Of a DNA stretch of 64,000 nucleotides, positions 54,551 to 63,146 are shown piece after piece. This DNA comes from an uncultured Flavobacteriales bacterium. GTDB lineage: Bacteria > Bacteroidota > Bacteroidia > Flavobacteriales_D > Sanyastnellaceae. The position numbers were made by a program, and so were the translations under genes. The stretch's first letter is position 1; the number at the start of each line of letters is the position of its first letter. The DNA lies in NCBI GenBank assembly GCA_937974555.1, contig CALJKR010000063.1, positions 8,726-72,725 of the forward strand. Reading direction: 5' to 3'. Under the pieces are notes generated by a model. The model did not search any database and was not told the DNA's origin. It saw nothing but the letters and a program-made list of their open reading frames with translations.

Positions 54551-55249
54551 ATGTCAAGTTTGATTCGAATTGAAGGCCTTACCAAGCGTTATGTGGTTGG
54601 CGAAGAAGAGGTGAATGCCCTGAATGGTGTTGCCCTGAAAATTGAGAAGAATCAATACGTTGCGCTCATGGGACCGTCAGGGTCTGGCAAGTCTACATTG
54701 ATGAATATATTGGGCTGTTTGGATCGTCCGACCACGGGGGAATATTATTTGAACGGACCCAATGTTGCATCATTAAATGACAACGAATTGGCAGCCATCC
54801 GAAACAAAGAAATTGGATTTGTTTTTCAAACCTTTAATCTACTTCCCAAATACACCGCGTTAGAAAACGTCGCTCTTCCCTTGGTGTATGCGGGATGGTC
54901 AGAGGAAAAAAGATTGGCTCGCGCCAAGGAGGTATTGGAGCAGGTTGGGCTGGGCAATCGCATGCAGCACAAACCCAATGAATTGTCCGGGGGACAGAGA
55001 CAGCGTGTTGCTGTGGCCCGTGCTTTGGTCAATAGTCCCTCCATAATACTGGCCGATGAGCCCACAGGAAACTTGGACACCAAAACCTCTTACGAGATTA
55101 TGAAGTTGTTTCAAGACATACATGATGTCGGCAATACTGTTATTTTGGTCACCCATGAAGAAGACATTGCAGCCTATGCCCATCGGATTATTCGCATGCG
55201 CGATGGCGTGGTAGAATCTGAAAAAACCCATACACCAATTCATTTGTAA
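54551..55249 (+). CDS. ABC transporter ATP-binding protein (LolD/MacB type)
   Basis: 232 residues. Walker A GPSGSGKST, Q-loop FVFQTFNLLP, signature LSGGQRQRVAVARAL, Walker B IILADEPTGNLD and H-loop VTHEED are all intact. The sequence is typical of ATPases that drive MacB/LolCE-type mechanotransmission at the inner membrane. No permease gene adjoins it, so its partner must lie elsewhere. The asnS promoter box starts 6 bp after its stop. Confidence 0.93.
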   Translation: MSSLIRIEGLTKRYVVGEEEVNALNGVALKIEKNQYVALMGPSGSGKSTLMNILGCLDRPTTGEYYLNGPNVASLNDNELAAIRNKEIGFVFQTFNLLPKYTALENVALPLVYAGWSEEKRLARAKEVLEQVGLGNRMQHKPNELSGGQRQRVAVARALVNSPSIILADEPTGNLDTKTSYEIMKLFQDIHDVGNTVILVTHEEDIAAYAHRIIRMRDGVVESEKTHTPIHL

Positions 55250-55254
55250 TTGAT

Positions 55255-55262
55255 TAACTTTG
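55255..55262 (+). promoter_or_regulatory. Promoter -7 box TAACTTTG before asnS
   Basis: A perfect TAnnTTTG match 20 nt upstream of the preferred ATG (55283). It lies inside the longer frame that would start at 55250, arguing against that start. Confidence 0.45.
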
Positions 55263-55282
55263 GCGCTTCACGTACTAGAGAT

Positions 55283-56713
55283 ATGAAGCGCACAGAAATC
55301 AAACAAATCCTTTCGCAACCCCAAATCGGTTCGGAGGTAATCGTCAAAGGCTGGGTTAGAACTTTTAGAAATGATCAATTCATTGCACTCAATGATGGGT
55401 CAACCATTCACAACGTGCAGGTGGTAGTAAATGCCCAAGATTTTGAAGAAAATGATCTGAAGCGATTGTATACTGGAACTTGCATCTCAGTGACTGGTAA
55501 AGTAGCGGAGAGTTTGGGCAAGGGGCAGAACGTTGAAATCATTGCCACCCAATTGGAAATCTTGGGCGATTGTGATCCCAACGAATTTCCGATCCAAATG
55601 AAAAAAACCTCTTTGGAATTTTTGAGAGAAAAAGCGCATTTGCGTTTTAGGACAAATACATTTGGTGCAGTTTTTCGCTTGCGTCATCATTTGGCCTATG
55701 CCGTGCACCAATTTTTCAACGAACGTGGTTTCTTCTACTTGCACTCCCCCATTGTCACAGGCAGCGACGCGGAAGGCGCCGGAGAGATGTTCAAGGTGAC
55801 CACGTTGGATTTAAATGAAGTTCCCAAAGACGAAAATGGACAAGTAGACCACAGCCAAGATTTCTTTGGCAAATCTGCCAACCTCACGGTATCGGGTCAA
55901 TTGGAAGCCGAATTGGCCGCATTGGCTTTGGGCAAGGTCTACACCTTTGGTCCAACCTTCCGAGCGGAGAATTCCAACACCTCACGTCACTTGGCTGAGT
56001 TCTGGATGATCGAACCCGAAGTTGCCTTCAATGACATCATCGACAACATGGACTTGGCGGAGGACTTTTTGAAATATTGCTTGAAATATGTTTTGGATCA
56101 TGCCATCGATGACTTGACCTTTTTGCAAGACCGTGAGGCGCAAGAGGACAAAACCAAACCCATGGATGAGCGCCAAGCGATGCCATTGATAGATCGATTG
56201 AAGTTTGTAGTAGAAAACCCCTTTGAGCGCATCACCTACACAGAAGCCATCGACATCTTGATGAACTCCAATCATTACAAGAAGAAAAAATTCAAATACG
56301 ACGTTTCATGGGGCATTGATTTGCAAAGCGAGCACGAACGTTATTTGGTCGAAAAACATTTCCAAAAGCCCGTCATCATCACCGGCTATCCCGCGGCAAT
56401 CAAAGCCTTTTACATGCGATTGAATGAAGATGGAAAAACCGTGGCTGCCATGGACATCTTGGTGCCAGGAATCGGAGAGATCATTGGTGGTTCCCAGCGT
56501 GAAGAGCGTTACGAAGTATTGAAAGAAAAATGTGCGCAATTCAATATCCCTGAGGACCACATTTGGTGGTATTTGGAGACAAGAAAATTTGGAACTTGTC
56601 CACATGCCGGATTTGGATTGGGCTTTGAGCGCATGGTCATGTATGCCACCGGGATGACCAACATCCGCGATGTCATCCCATTCCCTCGCACACCATTGAA
56701 TGCAGAATTTTAA
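55283..56713 (+). CDS. asnS: Asparaginyl-tRNA synthetase
   Basis: 476 residues from the ATG at 55283 (MKRTEIKQIL). N-terminal OB-fold anticodon domain (VIVKGWVRTFRNDQFIALND). Class II core with motif 2 FRAENSNTSRHLAEFWMIEPE-like block and motif 3 GFGLGFERMVMYATG, followed by NIRDVIPFPRTP. The core belongs to the AsnRS/AspRS family; length and the lack of a bacterial AspRS GAD insertion favour AsnRS. It charges tRNA-Asn. Confidence 0.96.
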   Translation: MKRTEIKQILSQPQIGSEVIVKGWVRTFRNDQFIALNDGSTIHNVQVVVNAQDFEENDLKRLYTGTCISVTGKVAESLGKGQNVEIIATQLEILGDCDPNEFPIQMKKTSLEFLREKAHLRFRTNTFGAVFRLRHHLAYAVHQFFNERGFFYLHSPIVTGSDAEGAGEMFKVTTLDLNEVPKDENGQVDHSQDFFGKSANLTVSGQLEAELAALALGKVYTFGPTFRAENSNTSRHLAEFWMIEPEVAFNDIIDNMDLAEDFLKYCLKYVLDHAIDDLTFLQDREAQEDKTKPMDERQAMPLIDRLKFVVENPFERITYTEAIDILMNSNHYKKKKFKYDVSWGIDLQSEHERYLVEKHFQKPVIITGYPAAIKAFYMRLNEDGKTVAAMDILVPGIGEIIGGSQREERYEVLKEKCAQFNIPEDHIWWYLETRKFGTCPHAGFGLGFERMVMYATGMTNIRDVIPFPRTPLNAEF

Positions 56714-56722
56714 ACCATTGAT

Positions 56723-57475
56723 ATGCTGAATACCATCAAGAAAATCCTCCGCCCCTACTACATCAATTACATCGGTCGGAAGATTCCGCTTGAATGGATT
56801 CAAAAAGATCCTCATTCTTGGTTGGCTCAGAACCTGGGCAAAGATTTTGTCAAGCCCCCCATTGGTCCCATGGCCACCTTCATCGAGAAGCGCGCCATCA
56901 TCACCAATGAACAAGGAGAACAGCCCCTTTGGAAAGGCTATCAAGGTGCAGCCAAAACCACCCGCAGCTCCAATCAAGTAAGAACACAGCCTACTATGGG
57001 CAACTTGTTCACCCATTTGGCACAAAAGACAAAGGCTCAAAACATCATAGAATTTGGCACCGCGTTCGGTGTTTCCGGCATGTATTTCTTGGCCGGTCTA
57101 AAAGCCAATGGAACTGGGCAGTTGTTGACTTTCGACCCCAATGAAATTTGGGCCAAGTTGGCTAATGACAATCTCCAGCAAATTGGTCATTCCTACACAT
57201 TGACCATCGGAACATTTGAGGACAACATCGACCGCGTATTGCCACAGGGACAACACATCGATTTGGCCTTTATAGACGCCATTCACACCCAGGAATTTGT
57301 TTTGCCACAATTAGAGATTGTTTTAAAACACAGTCGTCCCGGAACCATCATTGTTTTGGACGACATCAACTTCTCCAAGGACATGGAAGCCTGTTGGCAA
57401 AAAGTATCACACGATAGCCGTTTCCGCTCCGCTGTGACTGTTGGAGATCGCGTTGGAATTGTGGAGTTGTTTTAG
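56723..57475 (+). CDS. Class I SAM-dependent methyltransferase
   Basis: 250 residues, no signal peptide. SAM-site motif IIEFGTAFGVSGMYFLAGL, acidic strand LLTFDPNE, then HIDLAFIDAIHTQEFVLPQL and TIIVLDDINFSKDME, the pattern of O-methyltransferase-like (Methyltransf_24) proteins. The first 80 residues form a helical extension. Starts 9 bp after asnS, so probably co-transcribed, but a shared function is unlikely. Substrate unknown. Confidence 0.82.
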   Translation: MLNTIKKILRPYYINYIGRKIPLEWIQKDPHSWLAQNLGKDFVKPPIGPMATFIEKRAIITNEQGEQPLWKGYQGAAKTTRSSNQVRTQPTMGNLFTHLAQKTKAQNIIEFGTAFGVSGMYFLAGLKANGTGQLLTFDPNEIWAKLANDNLQQIGHSYTLTIGTFEDNIDRVLPQGQHIDLAFIDAIHTQEFVLPQLEIVLKHSRPGTIIVLDDINFSKDMEACWQKVSHDSRFRSAVTVGDRVGIVELF

Positions 57476-57547
57476 ATACAACTATTTGGATTTTCAGAAT
57501 TTTGTATTACATTGCATAGAAAATAAAACCCACCTAATTATTTTTTT

Positions 57548-58093
57548 ATGAAAAAAACAACTTGGACCATAGCGTCCACGGCCATTTTGGCCCTCATCCT
57601 TTTTTCTGTTGGATGTAAAAAAGACGAAACACCTACTGGCGTTATTACTTTAAAATCTCGTCTAAAGGGAGATTGGCAAGTGACTGCTTTTACGGTTAAT
57701 GACCTTAGCATGTTGAACTCAAGTTATCCTGGGGAATTTGAATGTCTTACGGGGGAATTGGTGCCGTACACTGAAAATTTCTCAATGTCTGATTTTCACA
57801 TGACATTTGGTAATCCCAATACATTCAGCATGTCCTACACCCAATCGTATCAATATTTGAATTACGATTCTTCCACTGCAGAATGTCAAGCCATTTACGA
57901 TTCTGGCTCTACACCGTACAATCCGACAGGAACGTGGGAACTCACAGCCGATGAGAAAACACTCAACATGTACGATGAGTTTAATGAACCCATGATGACC
58001 TGGGAAGTGTTGGATCACAGTTCCAAAATCATTCATTTGCAAATGACCGACTCGATTGAATTGGACATTTACAAAATGACATTGGAGAAATAA
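57548..58093 (+). CDS. Lipoprotein, lipocalin-like, tandem copy 1
   Basis: 181 residues. Lipobox with Cys23 followed by KKDE, a charge pattern like the Bacteroidota lipoprotein export signal. Mature domain: KGDWQVTAFTVND, a Cys in FECLTGELVPYTENF, a second Cys in AECQAIYDSG, GTWELTADEKTLNM, and a final strand SIELDIYKMTLEK. The same layout repeats in the next two genes. The KGxW start and all-beta prediction suggest a lipocalin-like barrel. Function unknown. Confidence 0.72.
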   Translation: MKKTTWTIASTAILALILFSVGCKKDETPTGVITLKSRLKGDWQVTAFTVNDLSMLNSSYPGEFECLTGELVPYTENFSMSDFHMTFGNPNTFSMSYTQSYQYLNYDSSTAECQAIYDSGSTPYNPTGTWELTADEKTLNMYDEFNEPMMTWEVLDHSSKIIHLQMTDSIELDIYKMTLEK

Positions 58094-58121
58094 ATCGTTC
58101 AACATATAATTCTATTAACCA

Positions 58122-58652
58122 ATGAAAAAACTTTGGATATGGAGCATTGTGTTTAGTTCGATCATGATCTCCCTTGCAAGCGGATGCAAAAAAGACGAAA
58201 CTCCTTCTGGAAGAATACCACGAACCACATTGCTCAAAGGAAAATGGGAAGTGGTTAGCTACATGGTAGGAAGCACGGACATGTTATATGAGGAGAATAC
58301 CGGTCAATTTCAATGCACCAGTGGACAGTACATCGATTATACCGAAACATACTCTGAAAAACCCACCTATTGGAACTTCAATACCAACGGCGCATGGGAT
58401 AGTGATGTCACCTACACTGATCTGTATCTGGATTACACCACCACGTATAACAATTGCGAAGTAGCCTATTTTACGGACACCTTCACCTATTCTGATGAAG
58501 GCACTTGGGAATTATCAGAAAATGAAAATCAAATATTTCTCAATATAATGGGCATCCAAGACAAATGGAACATCATTGAGATGACCTCCAAAACCATGCA
58601 TTTGGAATTGGATGGCGGCAATAGTCATCAGATGTACTTGGAGAAACAATAA
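58122..58652 (+). CDS. Lipoprotein, lipocalin-like, tandem copy 2
   Basis: 176 residues. Lipobox Cys22 followed by KKDETPSG, almost identical to copy 1 there. KGKWEVVSYMVG, Cys in FQCTSGQYIDYTE, Cys in NNCEVAYFTD, GTWELSENENQIFL and the end MHLELDGGNSHQMYLEKQ keep the family pattern, while the rest is strongly diverged. It lies 28 bp after copy 1. Confidence 0.72.
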   Translation: MKKLWIWSIVFSSIMISLASGCKKDETPSGRIPRTTLLKGKWEVVSYMVGSTDMLYEENTGQFQCTSGQYIDYTETYSEKPTYWNFNTNGAWDSDVTYTDLYLDYTTTYNNCEVAYFTDTFTYSDEGTWELSENENQIFLNIMGIQDKWNIIEMTSKTMHLELDGGNSHQMYLEKQ

Positions 58653-58674
58653 CTAAATTTTAAATCATAGAAAA

Positions 58675-59220
58675 ATGAAAAACGCCATTAAAAAAATGGG
58701 AACCATGGCCTTGGCTTTGGTACTGTTCACCTTGGCATCGTGTTCCAAATATGAAGATGGACCAGGAATCAGTTTAAGAAGCAAGAAAACGCGACTGGTT
58801 GGTGATTGGATAGCAACAAAATATGTTGACGAAGATGGCATGGATTTATTGAATGTTTCCGGAACACAAACGTTTTACTGCCTTTCAGGTGAATCCTTTC
58901 CCTTCAATTATTCGAGTAGTTCAACCTTCCACCTTAGTTTCAACAAAGATGGCAGTGCATCCAGTCAGAGCGAATACAATTACAACTCCATTGATTATTC
59001 CGCCTCTTATGATGTTTGTCAACCCATTTATCTCAGCGGAACAGATAACGATGAATCCAATTTCACCTGGGAATTTGATAACAACAAGGAAGAAATAAAA
59101 CTCACGTATTCTGATGGATCAACGGAAAACTGGAAAATTCTAGAACTTCGAGAAAGTCAAATCAAATTTAGGTTTGACAATGGCCAGACCGCATATGAGA
59201 TGACCCTGATCAAGGAATAA
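58675..59220 (+). CDS. Lipoprotein, lipocalin-like, tandem copy 3
   Basis: 181 residues. Lipobox Cys23 followed by SKYEDG rather than KKDE. VGDWIATKYVDEDG, Cys in FYCLSGESFPFNYS, Cys in DVCQPIYLSG, FTWEFDNNKEEIKL and the end TAYEMTLIKE align with copies 1 and 2. The conserved cysteine pair suggests a disulfide, consistent with an extracytoplasmic location. Last gene before a strong terminator. Confidence 0.72.
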   Translation: MKNAIKKMGTMALALVLFTLASCSKYEDGPGISLRSKKTRLVGDWIATKYVDEDGMDLLNVSGTQTFYCLSGESFPFNYSSSSTFHLSFNKDGSASSQSEYNYNSIDYSASYDVCQPIYLSGTDNDESNFTWEFDNNKEEIKLTYSDGSTENWKILELRESQIKFRFDNGQTAYEMTLIKE

Positions 59221-59235
59221 TTCAAATTCAAACAA

Positions 59236-59268
59236 TAAAAAAGCCGAAGGAAACTTCGGCTTTTTTTG
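59236..59268 (+). terminator. Intrinsic terminator after the lipoprotein triplet
   Basis: Stem AAAAGCCGAAG and CTTCGGCTTTT with a GAAA tetraloop (59250-59253), then a T run. Very stable. Confidence 0.92.
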
Positions 59269-59354
59269 TTGTGAATTACCACAAGTCAAAGTATTAAGCT
59301 AATGAAAATATTCCGTAAAACTAATACTCCTACTAAGTCTTATATTTTAAAACA

Positions 59355-60551
59355 CTAGTCTTTTAAGCAGCGTATATTATGTCCAAATGTTTTCGTATTC
59401 CCTATTCGATTAATTCCTGAATTAAAAGAGGAAAATATTCGATAAATACCATCCGTTGAAGAAGACATAGAACTAGTCCAAAAAAATGCTCCATTTGTAA
59501 GAGCTTGATATTTATATCCATTATATCCATCACGGTATCCATTAGCAATCGCACTGAAACCAAATTGATTTGTAGCTCCCACATTTGGCAAATCCCAATT
59601 AGATACCGATTTCAATTTCCCACCATTGGGTTCGCCTCTCAAACCACTTTGAGTCTGCTCTGAAATTGAAATACCAATGCTATTTTCTAAATACATCCAC
59701 TCACAATCTGAAGGCACATGCCAGCCTACCGGACAAACTCCTCTAGTATCCGAAATGACAAACCAATTATATAATTTATCATATTGGCTTATACCTGAAC
59801 TAACGTAAGTATAAATATCATATGCTCCATAAGTAGCGCTCATCCATGATGCATTATCCAATCCAGTTGCAATCAAATCCCCATTTCGATATTGATCGGT
59901 TGCTAGATTATCCGCAAACCAACATTGACCGCCGATTTCTACCAAATCATAATTCAACCCATCATAGAAGAGCGATGTTTGCCCACCACATCCCGTAACA
60001 CTAATGTATTGATTGGTGCAAGTTGTATTACCGGGCAATACTTGAGAACCGATTCCGCCATTGATCAATGAGGGAGCAGGATTAGCCGCACTAATCCCCG
60101 GAACCACAATACTACTCCCTCCAATCGTTAAGGTGTCACCAGTTGCACTAACATTGACATGGACACCGTTGCTATACAACGCATACGGTACACTCATCAA
60201 CTGCTGCGTTCCGAGATCAATTTCACCACTTCCTGGATTCATCAAAACCTGCATGAACTTGGCGCCACTGCCCCATTGGATTCCGTCAAAGGTGCCTTGC
60301 ACAGCAGTCCCACTGCCCACTGCGCAAACGACCAATCCTTGGGCATTGCTGTTCACAGCATGTGTCTCTTGGTAAACGACATTTCCGGTGGCGGCAACTT
60401 CATGTATCTTGAAAGTCATGGTCAACGGGGCATTGGCCATTACACTTCCATCCGCATTGCGCACCACGGCTTGGTAGGGGATGGACAAGGGGGCCTGAGA
60501 CCATGAATCCAAACCCCAAAAAGCAAAAATTAAATAAAATATATGTTTCAT
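59355..60551 (-). CDS. FISUMP-domain secreted protein, tandem copy 2
   Basis: 398 residues with a signal peptide (to WSQ, about 19). The N-terminal 120 residues (APLSIPYQAVVRNADGSVMA, MTFKIHEVAATGNVVYQETH, GTQQLMSVPYALYSNG) are a common leader region of Bacteroidota FISUMP proteins. The FISUMP domain follows (YDLVEIGGQCWFADNLATDQ, CPVGWHVPSDCEWMYLE, FWTSSMSS, HNIRCLKD). No sorting domain. It lies 3 bp downstream of its paralogue at 60555. Confidence 0.85.
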   Translation of the reverse strand: MKHIFYLIFAFWGLDSWSQAPLSIPYQAVVRNADGSVMANAPLTMTFKIHEVAATGNVVYQETHAVNSNAQGLVVCAVGSGTAVQGTFDGIQWGSGAKFMQVLMNPGSGEIDLGTQQLMSVPYALYSNGVHVNVSATGDTLTIGGSSIVVPGISAANPAPSLINGGIGSQVLPGNTTCTNQYISVTGCGGQTSLFYDGLNYDLVEIGGQCWFADNLATDQYRNGDLIATGLDNASWMSATYGAYDIYTYVSSGISQYDKLYNWFVISDTRGVCPVGWHVPSDCEWMYLENSIGISISEQTQSGLRGEPNGGKLKSVSNWDLPNVGATNQFGFSAIANGYRDGYNGYKYQALTNGAFFWTSSMSSSTDGIYRIFSSFNSGINRIGNTKTFGHNIRCLKD

Positions 60552-60554
60552 AAA

Positions 60555-61835
60555 TTAATCTTTTATACAACGAACACTGAAGCCATCCTTCTTACCGTAA
60601 TTTGCGCGGCTCACATAGGGACGGTCGTAGCCCAGGTTACGGTACCATGCGAAGTTAGAGTCGGTCTCTGTGCTACTCCACCAGTCCCCGAATTCTCCAA
60701 TGTAATTGTAGCCGCCATTACCGTTGCGGTAACCGGCAGGGAGACCCGTAAATCCACTCTCATTATTGGCGCCTGTATTAGGCGAATTCCAGCCTGTGGT
60801 GGATTTCATTTTACTTCCTGCAATATTTACATTGTTCCCGCCATCAGCGCTCGGATCTAAAAAATTAATAAAAGAACTCCACTCCGCATCTGTCGGAACA
60901 TGCCATTCAGCAGGACATATTCCTCGAATATCATTTACCGCATACCAGTTGTATAATTTGCCATACATGTAATTATTGACCACATCATTGTTGTAAATGG
61001 CATAAGCACCACTTGAGGTATAATACCAAGTTAAATCACTCAATCCAGTTGGAATAGGATCTCCGTTTCTATATTTTGTCACTGCCAAATTCTGCTGCAT
61101 CCATTCTTGTCCATTGATGATTATACTGGAGTATGTATTACCATCTATATCTGTGACCCCATTGCCGGGTACATACGTTCCATTGCCCACTGCCGTCCCC
61201 GCACAAACACAACTGCCATTGATCACATCATTGGTGGTGTTGGCATTGCCATCGTCACATATTGCTCCTGTGTACAAACAGGAGTTGTCATTTTGATTGG
61301 CAGAACTATTATAATTACAAGCGGCAATGTCAGTACACCCATAGACTAAATTAGCCACACTGATTCCAGGAACAATTACATGATTGCCCCCAATGGAAAG
61401 TGTATCTCCTGTGGAGCTTACATTGACAGAAATACCATTGCTGTACAACGCATACGGCACACTCATCATCTGTTGCGTTCCGAGATCAATTTCACCGCTT
61501 CCGGTATTCATCAACACGTGCATGAACTTGGCGCCACTGCCCCATTGGATTCCGGCAAAGGTGCCTTGCACCGCAGTCCCACTGCCCACTGCGCAAACGA
61601 CCAAGCCTTGGCCGTTGCTGTTTAAGCTGTGTGTCTCTTGGTAAACGACATTCCCGGTGGCGGCAACATCATGTATCTTGAAAGTCATGGTCAACGCGGC
61701 ATTGGCCATGACGCTGCCATCGGCATTATGCACCACGGCTTGGTATGGAATAGACATTGGTGCTTGCCCGAAAAAATTTAAAAAAGTAAAAGAAACAAAA
61801 GTACCCAGCAAAATTCGCTTCAGCGTTAATTCCAT
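60555..61835 (-). CDS. FISUMP-domain secreted protein, tandem copy 1
   Basis: 426 residues, signal peptide to about residue 24 (FFGQ). The leader region (APMSIPYQAVVHNADGSVMA and onward) is nearly identical to the downstream copy. A Cys-rich insert (YGCTDIAACNYNSSANQNDN) follows, then the FISUMP domain (SIIINGQEWMQQNLAVTKYR, CPAEWHVPTDAEWSSFINF, WWSSTETDS, FSVRCIKD). Probably surface-associated and possibly ligand-binding. A TAATTTTG box lies 17 nt upstream. Confidence 0.85.
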   Translation of the reverse strand: MELTLKRILLGTFVSFTFLNFFGQAPMSIPYQAVVHNADGSVMANAALTMTFKIHDVAATGNVVYQETHSLNSNGQGLVVCAVGSGTAVQGTFAGIQWGSGAKFMHVLMNTGSGEIDLGTQQMMSVPYALYSNGISVNVSSTGDTLSIGGNHVIVPGISVANLVYGCTDIAACNYNSSANQNDNSCLYTGAICDDGNANTTNDVINGSCVCAGTAVGNGTYVPGNGVTDIDGNTYSSIIINGQEWMQQNLAVTKYRNGDPIPTGLSDLTWYYTSSGAYAIYNNDVVNNYMYGKLYNWYAVNDIRGICPAEWHVPTDAEWSSFINFLDPSADGGNNVNIAGSKMKSTTGWNSPNTGANNESGFTGLPAGYRNGNGGYNYIGEFGDWWSSTETDSNFAWYRNLGYDRPYVSRANYGKKDGFSVRCIKD

Positions 61836-61852
61836 GTCTATTGATTTTTAGT

Positions 61853-61860
61853 CAAAATTA
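61853..61860 (-). promoter_or_regulatory. Promoter -7 box TAATTTTG before the FISUMP pair
   Basis: A perfect TAnnTTTG match on the minus strand, 17 nt before the ATG at 61835. TATATTTA (61926-61933, plus) may serve the divergent regulator-like gene. Confidence 0.4.
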
Positions 61861-61947
61861 TTTCCTCACGTACAAGAAATTTTCTTCCATTCCATTCCAA
61901 TTCAAAAACAAAAAATTTAGAATTTTATATTTACCTGATTTCAAACT

Positions 61948-63099
61948 ATGAACTGGAAAATCAAACTTGAAAAACGCTGGGGACAATCTTTGCAATTTGG
62001 CTTCCAATGCAACGACCTGTCGCAAGATATTTTTAGGGTAACCAAAGCCTACATCAGCCCCCAAACCTTGAGACGTATTTGTGGCTTTATAAAAACCAAC
62101 AGCAGCATTTCCGAATCTTCCAAACAAATTATCACGCAATACCTGGGGAAAGATCATTCAAGCAATCATCTTCTACTTACAGAAGCCGACACGCAATTCA
62201 TTATACCCTTTATTCAGGATTTCTTCCAAATCCCACTTTCATCCTTCGAAGACTTCAACTACCAAAATGCTTGTGCCAAAATTGCCCAACGCCTATTTGA
62301 AAAACCGGCCTTGTTAGAACACCTGGGGCCCTTCTTGGCCAAAAACCCTACTGCACAAGTGTATTTCTTTGAACGCCTACCTTTCCTGGATGGCCTTGCT
62401 TCACCTTACATGCACTATCTCGAAATGTATGCCCAAGAAAAACAAGAGCTGCCTTCCTCCTTTTTCGCTCAAGCATTAAGCGCCTACGGAAAAAAGTTAT
62501 CGATGAAAAGTTGGCTCCAATCACCCATGAATCAATTTTTAAAGGAAGGAAAGAAAAATCAGCATTGGCATCCGTTTCTCAAAGGCCGCATCAAGGTTCT
62601 TCGCATTTGGGATGCCATACAACGTGAATCTTGGGATGACTTAAACCATTGTCTTGCCCAAGCCGTGCTGGAACAACAACAGATTTTTCAATCCACCAAA
62701 AACAAAGGTTACTTCCCTTATTACGAATGGATCTTAGCAGAAGGACTTCACTTGGCCGAACGCTATGCGGACTCCCAGTACTTTGCAAATCTCTATATTC
62801 AACTCAAAAAAACAAGTACCCCATTTCCCATTGAACCTGGATACCACGAGGCAATCAAAGTGATACAATTCAGGAACGCCCAGATCCTCGGTGACCAAAG
62901 ACTATTCATCAAATTGAAAAAGGAAATCGAAATCAAAAACGTGATTTTCTTGGGGCAACGATACTTTCGAATCATCTACAACTTGGCTTTGTTACAATCC
63001 AGCTACCTACATACCAAACGTAAAAAACAAATCCAGCAACAGCTGGAGGATGACATTGCAGTTACTGGATATGCCTATTTTCAAAAATTCTTGGGTTAA
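61948..63099 (+). CDS. Helical protein with possible N-terminal DNA-binding segment
   Basis: 383 residues, cytosolic, mostly helical. The first 70 residues (ISPQTLRRICGFIKTNSSIS, then SKQIITQYLG) resemble the N-terminal segment seen in several Bacteroidota putative regulators (S-x-TL-x-R-x-x-G with a later 'YLG'). The remainder is helical and repeat-like (Gln/Leu/aromatic-rich), perhaps TPR-type. It is divergent from the FISUMP pair across 112 bp, so local regulation is plausible but unproven. No confident family assignment. Confidence 0.5.
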   Translation: MNWKIKLEKRWGQSLQFGFQCNDLSQDIFRVTKAYISPQTLRRICGFIKTNSSISESSKQIITQYLGKDHSSNHLLLTEADTQFIIPFIQDFFQIPLSSFEDFNYQNACAKIAQRLFEKPALLEHLGPFLAKNPTAQVYFFERLPFLDGLASPYMHYLEMYAQEKQELPSSFFAQALSAYGKKLSMKSWLQSPMNQFLKEGKKNQHWHPFLKGRIKVLRIWDAIQRESWDDLNHCLAQAVLEQQQIFQSTKNKGYFPYYEWILAEGLHLAERYADSQYFANLYIQLKKTSTPFPIEPGYHEAIKVIQFRNAQILGDQRLFIKLKKEIEIKNVIFLGQRYFRIIYNLALLQSSYLHTKRKKQIQQQLEDDIAVTGYAYFQKFLG

Positions 63100-63146
63100 A
63101 ATGGATTGGAGGTCTAGGCATTCTTTCCCGAAAAAAAAGGTGAATA

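Noticed and set aside
56306..57040. 244-codon minus-strand frame over asnS and the methyltransferase
   Set aside because: Spans two well-supported genes on the other strand, with no domain.
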